In this document: one piece after another, positions 1 through 5,319 of the stretch | Layout: each line of letters starts with the position of its first letter | How positions within the stretch are numbered: the stretch's first letter is position 1 | NCBI GenBank assembly: GCA_910595815.1 | Contig: CAJVCM010000020.1 | Span: forward strand, 1-9,637 | Direction: 5' to 3' | Length of the DNA: 9,637 bases | From: Candidatus Thioglobus plumae | Lineage (GTDB): Bacteria > Pseudomonadota > Gammaproteobacteria > PS1 > Pseudothioglobaceae | Notes under the pieces: model-generated | What the model was told of the DNA's origin: nothing | Seen by the model: the letters and a program-made list of their open reading frames with translations, nothing else | Database searches by the model: none | Translations under genes and position numbers: made by a program

Positions 1-2
1 TT

Positions 3-305
3 ACAAAGATTGATTTACGCATTGCCAAAATTGTAAAAGCACAGCACGTTGAAGGTGCAGATAAACTCTTGCAACTCACACTTGATATTGGTGAAGAAAA
101 TACACGTAATGTTTTTGCTGGCATCAAGGCGCATTACAATCCAGAAGATTTAGAAGGGCGCTTAACAATGATGGTAGCCAATCTAGCACCAAGAAAAATG
201 AAATTTGGTATTTCTGAAGGTATGGTATTAGCTGCCGGTGATGGCAAATCACTACACATTTTATCCCCAGACTCAGGTGCAAAGCCAGGAATGAAAGTCA
301 GCTAG
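3..305 (+). CDS. metG: Methionyl-tRNA synthetase, C-terminal tRNA-binding domain (5' end outside window)
   Basis: The reading frame is open from the left edge and ends at TAG 303-305, giving about 100 residues that start TKIDLRIAKIVKAQ. These match the EMAPII/Trbp111-like OB-fold appended to the C-terminus of bacterial MetRS: the core runs through VEGADKLLQLTLDIG, then NVFAGIKAHY, then the highly conserved VANLAPRKMKFGISEGM, and closes with LSPDSGAKPGMKVS. In MetG this module dimerises the enzyme and binds tRNA non-specifically, while the catalytic domain lies upstream of the window. A free-standing Trbp111/CsaA-type protein is an alternative, but the ending is typical of MetG and no start codon with a ribosome site is visible near the edge. 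TTG at 69 is an internal Leu codon, not a start. The gene converges on the exported protein at 341-1015 with a 35-bp gap and no convincing terminator. Confidence 0.9.
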   Translation, partial: TKIDLRIAKIVKAQHVEGADKLLQLTLDIGEENTRNVFAGIKAHYNPEDLEGRLTMMVANLAPRKMKFGISEGMVLAAGDGKSLHILSPDSGAKPGMKVS

Positions 306-340
306 TAATTTCCGAAGTCTTTTAAATTAACTCTTAAAAA

Positions 341-1015
341 TTAAAACTTCAAGTTGTTGATGTCCTGAGTTTCTTTAATCTCTATCTTTGTAGGTTTTTT
401 TGTTTCTGGCGCTTTACCAGTCGTAATCACTTTTTGAGAGTAGGCATGTCTTGCAGCATCAAAGACCGTCAAATGTAGAACTGTTTTATTAGGTGAATTA
501 GTTGCTACATCGAAAATTGATCGACATCTTCCTAGGCTACTTCCACCGCATTTAAGAAACTGCAAGGATAAACCTACGCCTTGCTTTTTTGGATGAACGA
601 CAGAAGTACTATTTGCAGATGTACGTTCTATTTTTGCATCGCCCCAAGCCATTATAGGAAGTGGCATAATAAAACTGTTATCTAGAGCGCCAGAATCAGG
701 ATCCCCATATTTTTTTATAATTTTTTTAGCAAGTGCTCTTGCATCTGAAATATCTATCAATATATATCTATCTATTTGATACACCTCTCGACTAATAAAA
801 TCACTTTGAAATTCAACAACATCAGTAGCTGAATTATCAAATCTGCACATATATTGATCGCCTGTGAACCAATTGTCGATTGCCTCCATTTTGCATGGAA
901 GTCGGTCGGTTTTAATACCATTGTGATAATCTAATATTTTAAATTCATTAGCAATACTGCTTGATGAAAAAAGCGCTAGAAATAATAAGGATAGAGTTGG
1001 TTTAGTCATATTCAT
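341..1015 (-). CDS. Exported protein of unknown function
   Basis: The 224-residue product is not recognised. It opens with a clear Sec signal peptide: short basic start, hydrophobic LSLLFLALF, then SSSSIA with likely cleavage after Ala22 (SIA|NEF). The mature part has four cysteines (41, 57, 156, 164), which could form two disulfides in the periplasm. It also contains KKYGDPD (101-107) and a WGD at 124-126, a pairing that recurs in small periplasmic proteins of unknown role, and a charged Lys/Glu-rich tail. There is no lipobox and no further membrane segment. The start at 1015 lacks a Shine-Dalgarno sequence, and Met3 (1009) is an equally possible start. A TATAAT on the minus strand (1024-1029) sits so close to the ATG that the message could be nearly leaderless, but no good -35 accompanies it. 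The gene diverges from tRNA-Ser and converges on metG, so it appears to be a single-gene unit. Confidence 0.75.
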   Translation of the reverse strand: MNMTKPTLSLLFLALFSSSSIANEFKILDYHNGIKTDRLPCKMEAIDNWFTGDQYMCRFDNSATDVVEFQSDFISREVYQIDRYILIDISDARALAKKIIKKYGDPDSGALDNSFIMPLPIMAWGDAKIERTSANSTSVVHPKKQGVGLSLQFLKCGGSSLGRCRSIFDVATNSPNKTVLHLTVFDAARHAYSQKVITTGKAPETKKPTKIEIKETQDINNLKF

Positions 1016-1046
1016 AAATGATGATTATATCAATTAATACAAATTC

Positions 1047-1083
1047 TTGAATTTTAATCGTAATTCTTTATATTATGTATAAT
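1047..1083 (+). promoter_or_regulatory. Probable promoter of tRNA-Ser
   Basis: A perfect -10 hexamer TATAAT (1078-1083) lies 11 bp before the first tRNA base, which gives a short 5' leader. Its -35 at normal spacing would be the weak TTAATC (1054-1059). A second arrangement pairs TTGAAT (1047-1052) with TATATT (1069-1074) at 16-bp spacing. Either could serve, and the region is AT-rich enough that one of them may be chance. Confidence 0.5.
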
Positions 1084-1094
1084 TTATTTTCTTT

Positions 1095-1182
1095 GGAGAG
1101 ATGTCAGAGTGGTTTAATTTGCTCGCTTGGAAAGCGGGTGTACGGTAACGTACCGAGGGTTCGAATCCCTCTCTCTCCACCA
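1095..1182 (+). tRNA. tRNA-Ser (anticodon GGA)
   Basis: The gene folds into a complete class II tRNA. The acceptor stem GGAGAGA (1095-1101) pairs with TCTCTCC (1172-1178). The anticodon stem CTCGC/GCGGG (1122-1126 and 1134-1138) encloses loop TTGGAAA with anticodon GGA at 1129-1131, reading UCC and UCU. The long variable arm GTACG/CGTAC with a GTAA loop (1140-1153) marks it as serine. The T-arm is GAGGG-TTCGAAT-CCCTC (1155-1171), and CCA is encoded at 1180-1182. The discriminator base is A1179, whereas E. coli tRNA-Ser species carry G73. The 3' half doubles as the left attachment site of the inserted element, so the bases downstream of the crossover were probably supplied by the element and restored the tRNA. 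Confidence 0.97.
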
Positions 1183-1183
1183 T
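1150..1183 (+). repeat. attL-like direct repeat (inside tRNA-Ser)
   Basis: This copy spans the 3' strand of the variable arm, the T-arm, the acceptor 3' strand, CCA and one further T. It matches 2182-2215 at 33 of 34 positions, with A1156 against C2188. The T-arm GGGTTCGAATCCC is itself an inverted repeat, the usual type of core for integrases that target the T-loop, so the crossover probably lies there. Confidence 0.85.
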
Positions 1184-1220
1184 ATTTTCCATTAAAAATC
1201 AATGACTTACAAAATGTCAT

Positions 1221-1287
1221 TTGCCACTTTTTTGAGTATATTTGAGTATATTTGACTTGAATTGCCACTTTTTTGCCACTTTTTTTT
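1221..1287 (+). repeat. Left cluster of three TTGCCACTTT repeats (candidate integrase arm sites)
   Basis: GCCAC cores start at 1223, 1264 and 1275, each preceded by TT and followed by at least six T. The last two form a 26-bp unit (1262-1287) with 11-bp spacing that recurs at 2122-2147 with only two differences. Direct repeats just inside an attachment site are what arm-type binding sites of tyrosine integrases look like. That role is inferred. Confidence 0.6.
1231..1255 (+). repeat. Tandem decamer TTTGAGTATA x2.5
   Basis: TTTGAGTATA occurs twice in direct succession (1231-1240, 1241-1250), followed by a partial third unit TTTGA (1251-1255). It fills the gap between the first and second GCCAC repeats of the left cluster. 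The decamer length is close to one helical turn. It may be an accessory protein site or simple slippage expansion; the sequence alone cannot decide. Confidence 0.7.
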
Positions 1288-1343
1288 AGCGATCAAAAAT
1301 ACTGAATTTTGATGTATTTATTTTTTAGTTAAGAAAAGTTACT

Positions 1344-1367
1344 GTGGGACAGAAACCCTCGGTACAT
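1344..1367 (-). repeat. Degenerate inverted copy of the tRNA-Ser variable/T-arm region
   Basis: Read on the minus strand, 1367-1354 is ATGTACCGAGGGTT. Twelve of these bases (GTACCGAGGGTT) are identical to tRNA-Ser 1150-1161, and all 14 match the inner edge of the right repeat (2180-2193) except one. Extending across the T-arm to 1344 gives 17 of 22 matches to the tRNA, including the CCC strand of the T-stem, with a seven-base loop retained. The acceptor strand is not recognisable. It is a third att-like sequence inside the element, in opposite orientation. Confidence 0.6.
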
Positions 1368-1432
1368 TTGTAATTTGATAGGGCTCTATTTGAGATAAAA
1401 TTAGATACATCTCTAACAATTAATGAGTAATT

Positions 1433-2107
1433 ATGTGGAATAAAATAATTCTAGAAAAAATGCCTAGTATGTCTAGCACTTTGACAATTTCAAAGTCTGG
1501 CATTTCTTTTTCATCAAAATTTATTAAATCTAATGAATTAGAGTATAAAGCGGGGATAGAGTTTTTTGAAGATATAGATAATGAATACACCTTAGGCTTT
1601 AGGTTTTTGGATGAGACGGGAAAGCCTGGTACATTAGCCCTCATAATGAAAAAAGGAGCGGCTGGAAAATCATTAAAAGCTACAGAATTGATTAACAAGA
1701 AAAAAGTTTTATCTAAAATTCAAAAAGATCCTTTAAAAGAAAACAGAATGTTTGAAATTAAAAAATCAAAAGAAGACAAGACGATGTTTTATATTGACTT
1801 AGCTCCTATATTTGAGAATAGTATAAGTTTTTCTGGTGTTGGGAATCTATCTGATGATGCTACTGGGATTTATAGATATCTAGATGAAAATAACAATGTA
1901 ATTTATATTGGGAAAGGACGAATAAAGAATCGAGCAAAATCACCAGAGAGAGGTGAATGGGGTGTTGGCACAATAGAGTATTCTATTATCAATGATGATG
2001 ATATGATGTACGATTGGGAAGAGTACCACATTGCTAGATTTGTAAATCAAAATGGCAGAAAACCTGTGTTTAATATAATTATGGGTAACAAGAAAAGTAA
2101 TGATTAG
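1433..2107 (+). CDS. GIY-YIG domain protein, sole cargo gene of the tRNA-Ser element
   Basis: The 224-residue product has two parts. Residues about 13-130 form an N-terminal region I do not recognise (STLTISKSGISFSSKF, then EYTLGFRFLDE, then a Lys-rich stretch). Residues 145-219 carry a GIY-YIG nuclease fold: G145-I-Y, then Y158-I-G followed by KGRIKNR with the expected basic residue (R163 or R167), a glutamate pair E196/E197 in the helix position of the metal-binding Glu, and N214 in PVFN at the end. These residues suggest an active metal-dependent endonuclease. Family members act in repair, homing, restriction or phage defence, and which applies here cannot be told. The start is uncertain: ATG 1433 has no good ribosome site, and Met10 (1460) and Met13 (1469) are alternatives. 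The gene is AT-rich, lies alone between attL and attR, and ends about 8 bp before the right repeat cluster. Confidence 0.8.
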   Translation: MWNKIILEKMPSMSSTLTISKSGISFSSKFIKSNELEYKAGIEFFEDIDNEYTLGFRFLDETGKPGTLALIMKKGAAGKSLKATELINKKKVLSKIQKDPLKENRMFEIKKSKEDKTMFYIDLAPIFENSISFSGVGNLSDDATGIYRYLDENNNVIYIGKGRIKNRAKSPERGEWGVGTIEYSIINDDDMMYDWEEYHIARFVNQNGRKPVFNIIMGNKKSND

Positions 2108-2112
2108 ATCTT

Positions 2113-2147
2113 TTGCCACTTTTGCCACTTTGATGCCACTTTTTTTT
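2113..2147 (+). repeat. Right cluster of three TGCCACTTT repeats (candidate integrase arm sites)
   Basis: GCCAC cores start at 2115, 2124 and 2135, begin 5 bp after the GIY-YIG stop codon and point the same way as the left cluster. The block 2122-2147 equals 1262-1287 except at two bases and ends in the same run of eight T. Three copies at each end, next to the att repeats, give the element symmetrical terminal structure. Confidence 0.6.
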
Positions 2148-2181
2148 CAATTGTGCTTTCATAGCAGTGGTTTCAGACGAT

Positions 2182-2215
2182 GTACCGCGGGTTCGAATCC
2201 CTCTCTCTCCACCAT
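2182..2215 (+). repeat. attR-like direct repeat: displaced 3' end of tRNA-Ser
   Basis: This is the second copy of the tRNA-Ser 3' region, from GTACCG through CCACCAT. It lacks acceptor 5', D and anticodon sequences, so it is not a functional tRNA. C2188 replaces A1156 and breaks one T-stem pair, consistent with drift after it was freed from selection. It ends 23 bp before the prlC start codon. Confidence 0.85.
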
Positions 2216-2238
2216 TATTATTTATTAATCATACTCAT

Positions 2239-4161
2239 ATGAAGCCAGATTTCAAGCCTACAGATATCGTTAAGACCATCACTACATTAACTCAAAAAGG
2301 ATTAAAGGTTGTTGATCAGGCAACCCTGGGCACTAATTGGAATGATGTTGTTGCCCCTTTAGATGAATTTGAATTCGAGCTAGGGCAGCACACCAGTGTT
2401 AATTCGCATTTAAATTCAGTATTATTTAGTGAGGAGTTTAATACTGAATATGAAAAAACCCTACCGTTAATTACCAATTTTTATTCTGAAATTAGCACCA
2501 ATAAAGCCTTATATCAAGCTTATAAAAACCTTAAAAAGACTGATTTAAACGAGCAACAAAAACACATTATTAAAGATGCTGTTGAAGGTTTTGAGTTATC
2601 CGGTGTTGGCTTGGAAGGCGAGCAGTCAGTTCGTTTTAAAGCCATTAAAGAACGATTGAGTTTGCTTAGTAATCAGTTTTCTAAAAATAGCTTGAAAGCA
2701 ACTAATGAATGGACAAAAATTGTAACTAAGGACGATCTTAAGGGTTATGACGAAGACCAACTAGCCAAAATTAAAACTGGTAAAGGTTATGAAATCAACT
2801 TGCAAGTGCCGGTGTATATGGATGTAATGACGTATGCAGATAATCGAGCACTCAGAGAAGAGGTTTATAAAGCTTATGTTTCTCGTGCATCTGAGGTAGG
2901 CATTACCTCTAGTGAGTTTGATAATAAGAGCACCATGGGTGAAATCTTGTCTTTAAGATTGGAGATGGCGCAAATTTTAGGGTTTAATAATTACGCCGAA
3001 CTTTCTGTTGAGTCGAAGATGGTTGAATCTTATCAGCAGATTGTTGATTTTTTGAATGACTTAGTTGATCGATCTAAACCTCAAGCACAAAAAGAATTAG
3101 AGGAGTTAAGAATCTTTGCTGGGATTGAGATGATGCCTTGGGATTTGAGTTATTATTCTGAACAACTTAAAGCGAAAAAATTTGGATTTAAGAAGACTGA
3201 CCTGACACCATATTTTCCAGAGCAACAAGTGTTGAGTGGTTTGTTTAGTACTATTGAAAATCTTTACCAGGTTCGAATAGAAGTTGTTGACGAGCCTTCT
3301 TATCATAAAGATATTAGAGTGCTAGAAATTACCAATAAAAGCGGATTGGTAGGGCGAATTTATTTAGATGTATACGCCAGAAAAGATAAGCGAGGTGGCG
3401 CCTGGATGGCAGACTATCAACCCTTGATGGACGACAAGAAACCGGTTGCTTTTGTGGTGTGTAATCTAAATTCACCTAACGAAGGCAAGCCTGCCTTGTT
3501 TGAGTTCGACGAAATAGTAACTCTATTCCATGAATTTGGCCATGCGCTACATCACGTGCTTACCAAGGTGAAATACCCGTCGGCTGCAGGTATTGCAGGC
3601 GTGCCTTGGGATGGGGTTGAGCTACCAAGTCAATATATGGAATTTTTCTGTTATGAATACGATGTGGTTAAATTATTATCTAGGCATTGGAAAACAGGCG
3701 AGACATTGCCCGATGAATTATTTACAAAGTTGATTGATTCTAAAAACTTCCAGTCGGCCTTAGCAATGTTACGTCAATGTGAATTTTCCTTATGGGATAT
3801 TCAAACACATTCATCTACTAAAGATACTTATGAAGTTTTAGCTCAAGTGCGCACCCAAACTGCACTAATGCCGAGTGTTGAAGAGAGTCGATTTTTAAAC
3901 ACTTTTGGGCATATTTTTAGTGGTGGCTATGCAGCAGGTTACTTCAGCTATAAATGGGCAGAAGTGTTGGCAGCAGATGCTTATGATTATGTGCAATCGC
4001 AAGGTGGAATAGGCTCAAAAGCATCACAATCTTTCATGCATCACATCTTAGAAACAGGTGGCAGTTTAGATTTTATGAGTCAGTATATTAAGTTTAGAGG
4101 ATGCGCTCCCAGCCTAGAGGCCTTACTTAAATCGAATAAAATAGACAATTGTGGTATTTAA
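2239..4161 (+). CDS. prlC: Oligopeptidase A (M3 family zinc metallopeptidase)
   Basis: The 640-residue product is a cytoplasmic thimet-type oligopeptidase that degrades short peptides, including cleaved signal peptides. The active-site motif HEFGH lies at 431-435 (zinc ligands H431 and H435, catalytic E432). The third ligand is E461, in the conserved GVPWDGVELPSQYMEFF block. The C-terminal GYAAGYFSYKWAEVLAADA, which lines the substrate site in this family, is intact, and the length is normal for OpdA. I choose ATG 2239. The frame stays open upstream, but that extension would translate the displaced tRNA fragment (VPRVRIPLSPP) and cannot be real coding sequence. No clear ribosome site precedes the ATG. 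No convincing promoter was found between the element and the gene, so transcription may come from within the element or from tRNA-Ser read-through. Confidence 0.93.
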   Translation: MKPDFKPTDIVKTITTLTQKGLKVVDQATLGTNWNDVVAPLDEFEFELGQHTSVNSHLNSVLFSEEFNTEYEKTLPLITNFYSEISTNKALYQAYKNLKKTDLNEQQKHIIKDAVEGFELSGVGLEGEQSVRFKAIKERLSLLSNQFSKNSLKATNEWTKIVTKDDLKGYDEDQLAKIKTGKGYEINLQVPVYMDVMTYADNRALREEVYKAYVSRASEVGITSSEFDNKSTMGEILSLRLEMAQILGFNNYAELSVESKMVESYQQIVDFLNDLVDRSKPQAQKELEELRIFAGIEMMPWDLSYYSEQLKAKKFGFKKTDLTPYFPEQQVLSGLFSTIENLYQVRIEVVDEPSYHKDIRVLEITNKSGLVGRIYLDVYARKDKRGGAWMADYQPLMDDKKPVAFVVCNLNSPNEGKPALFEFDEIVTLFHEFGHALHHVLTKVKYPSAAGIAGVPWDGVELPSQYMEFFCYEYDVVKLLSRHWKTGETLPDELFTKLIDSKNFQSALAMLRQCEFSLWDIQTHSSTKDTYEVLAQVRTQTALMPSVEESRFLNTFGHIFSGGYAAGYFSYKWAEVLAADAYDYVQSQGGIGSKASQSFMHHILETGGSLDFMSQYIKFRGCAPSLEALLKSNKIDNCGI

Positions 4162-4269
4162 ATTAAATTTGTTGAAATTTTACTAAAATACTCATTAGGT
4201 AATCCAGTTTTACTGTTAAAATAAATCCGTTAGTTAATAAAGTTTACAATTAAATCTGAGGAGAGAGAA

Positions 4270-4983
4270 ATGAATAAAATTAAAGGCCTGTTTTTGGCTT
4301 TAACATCAGCATTATTTATTAGTGGAATACTAGTAACAAATACGTTAGCGGCAGGCCCACATGAAGGTGTGGCCTGTCTTGGTTGTCACAGTGTTCACTT
4401 TGCGGTAGATGATAAAGCCTTTGCAGTAAAAAATACAACAATGATTAACCCGATCAATGGTGAATCACTAGATGGTTTGGTTGCAGCTAAATGTTTAGGT
4501 TGTCATGAAACACAAGAATTAGGTGGTGCGGGTATTAGACCGATTCACTTGCATACCACTCACCCAATTGGAATTATTCCAAACCCAAGAGTTGCGGATG
4601 TACCTGATAATTTACTTAAAGAAGGTAAGTTAGATTGTATTAGTTGCCACGAACCACATCCATCAAACCCTAACTTTATGTACTTACGTGTAGATACAGG
4701 TAGTTATGGTGAAAACTTACAGAAATTCTGTGTAACTTGTCACTCAGCTAAGGCAGATATGAAGTTAATTGGTGTCGAGTCAGTAGATTCACTTGAATTG
4801 TTTAGTGCAATGGACCAACAAGCCGGTGCGAAGAACTTTAGACGTGATGAAGTGGTTACAAATAATCCTTCTGTAGAATACATCAAGCCTTTAGGCGTCA
4901 TTCCTGCGAATGACATCTTGCCTAACTACTTGAAGAAGCCTGCATGGGTTAATGAGCCAGAGTTCAATCCACTAGTTCAGTAA
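4270..4983 (+). CDS. Exported tetraheme cytochrome c with paired CXXCH motifs
   Basis: The 237-residue product begins with a signal peptide (basic MNKIK, hydrophobic LFLALTSALFISGILV, probable cleavage after TLAA at 27-28), placing it in the periplasm or tethered to the membrane. It has four haem c sites: CLGCH 36-40, CLGCH 75-79, CISCH 123-127 and CVTCH 154-158. They come in two pairs, as in the doubled-CXXCH cytochromes. Histidines H31, H43, H93, H95, H98 and H130 are available as distal ligands. HLHTTHPIGI (93-102) and ISCHEPHP are typical of that family. The last 75 residues carry no haem. It presumably shuttles electrons, but the partner oxidase or reductase is not in the window and no named family member is recognised. 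A strong ribosome site GAGGAGAGAG (4258-4267) fixes the start, and an intrinsic terminator closes the gene. It appears to be monocistronic. Confidence 0.88.
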   Translation: MNKIKGLFLALTSALFISGILVTNTLAAGPHEGVACLGCHSVHFAVDDKAFAVKNTTMINPINGESLDGLVAAKCLGCHETQELGGAGIRPIHLHTTHPIGIIPNPRVADVPDNLLKEGKLDCISCHEPHPSNPNFMYLRVDTGSYGENLQKFCVTCHSAKADMKLIGVESVDSLELFSAMDQQAGAKNFRRDEVVTNNPSVEYIKPLGVIPANDILPNYLKKPAWVNEPEFNPLVQ

Positions 4984-5003
4984 CACATTCAAGTAACAAC
5001 ATT

Positions 5004-5034
5004 AAAAGGCCCGCTTAACGCGGGCCTTTTTTTT
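5004..5034 (+). terminator. Intrinsic terminator after the tetraheme cytochrome gene
   Basis: A perfect 7-bp GC-rich stem, GGCCCGC (5008-5014) with GCGGGCC (5020-5026), closes a TTAAC loop and is followed by eight T (5027-5034). The four A before the stem extend the pairing. It lies 24 bp past the cytochrome stop codon and insulates the next small gene. Confidence 0.93.
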
Positions 5035-5101
5035 GCAAATAAATAAAACAAACGAGGGTAGCTATTGGTAAAATTCTATCTATATTTTATTAGGAGATGT
5101 A

Positions 5102-5317
5102 ATGATTAAATTTATACTAAGCGTGGTGGTAGTTCTGGCTTTGATTGGTGGTGCGATCCAGTTCAAATCAACGGATCAGAGCTGGTCTTTAGTGGTTAAT
5201 AAAGAAGCAGCAATGAGTAGCGTGCAAAATGGCGCAGTAAAAATTTATGACTTTGGAAGTGAGCTAGTTAGTGACGCCGATAAGATTAAAGGCGTTGATT
5301 TAGCTATAGAAAGGTAA
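5102..5317 (+). CDS. Small membrane-anchored protein of unknown function
   Basis: The 71-residue product is preceded by a good ribosome site, AGGAGA (5092-5097), five bases before the ATG, so it is a real gene. Residues 4-20 (FILSVVVVLALIGGAIQ) form one hydrophobic segment, either a membrane anchor or an uncleaved signal. The remaining 50 residues are polar with a mixed charge and would face the periplasm if Lys3 stays inside. There are no cysteines and no known motif. It follows the cytochrome gene but is separated from it by a strong terminator, so it is not clearly part of the same unit; no convincing promoter was seen in the 67 bp between them. Its stop codon is 2 bp from the end of convergent fabF, with no room for a dedicated terminator. 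Confidence 0.75.
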   Translation: MIKFILSVVVVLALIGGAIQFKSTDQSWSLVVNKEAAMSSVQNGAVKIYDFGSELVSDADKIKGVDLAIER

Positions 5318-5319
5318 GT

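Larger units (their letters stand above)
1150..2215 (+). mobile_element. Integrase-less mini-element (~1.03 kb) inserted in the 3' end of tRNA-Ser
   Basis: A 34-bp direct repeat (1150-1183 and 2182-2215, one mismatch) brackets the segment, and the left copy is the 3' end of an intact tRNA-Ser. This is the classical footprint of tyrosine-recombinase integration into a tRNA gene, with the displaced original 3' end left at the far side. The unit is 1032 bp. Just inside each end is a cluster of three GCCACTTT repeats in the same orientation. The only substantial gene is the GIY-YIG protein at 1433-2107. No integrase, excisionase or replication gene is present, so movement would need a recombinase in trans, or the element is a deletion relic of a larger island. 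Simple duplication of a tRNA fragment is an alternative, but it would not explain the mirrored repeats beside both copies. Confidence 0.75.

Noticed and set aside
314..350. Imperfect hairpin GAAG..TTTTAA / TTAAAACTTC between metG and the convergent exported gene.
   Set aside because: It has a two-base bulge, a 15-base loop and almost no GC, so it is not convincing as a terminator.
1201..1221. AATGAC/GTCATT inverted repeat just after tRNA-Ser.
   Set aside because: Six-base stem with a nine-base loop; too weak to call a terminator or an operator, although it precedes the repeat cluster.
1292..1326. AT-only hairpin ATCAAAA/TTTTGAT followed by a T-rich stretch inside the element, possibly a terminator for tRNA-Ser.
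   Set aside because: The stem is seven weak pairs with one G-C, and the T run does not follow it directly; this is common in AT-rich DNA.
1420..1698. Minus-strand open frame opposite the GIY-YIG gene.
   Set aside because: No ribosome site or recognisable protein; it is the antisense shadow of a gene with clear domain motifs.
1221..2147. GCCAC repeats as a CRISPR array.
   Set aside because: Repeats are about 10 bp, spacing is irregular and the copies are split around a gene; no spacer structure.
2160..2181. AGTGGTTT before the right att repeat resembles the tRNA-Ser D-arm, hinting at a second, decayed tRNA.
   Set aside because: Only eight bases match, there is no acceptor 5' strand or anticodon stem, and the distance to the T-arm is too short. 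An att duplication explains the right copy better.
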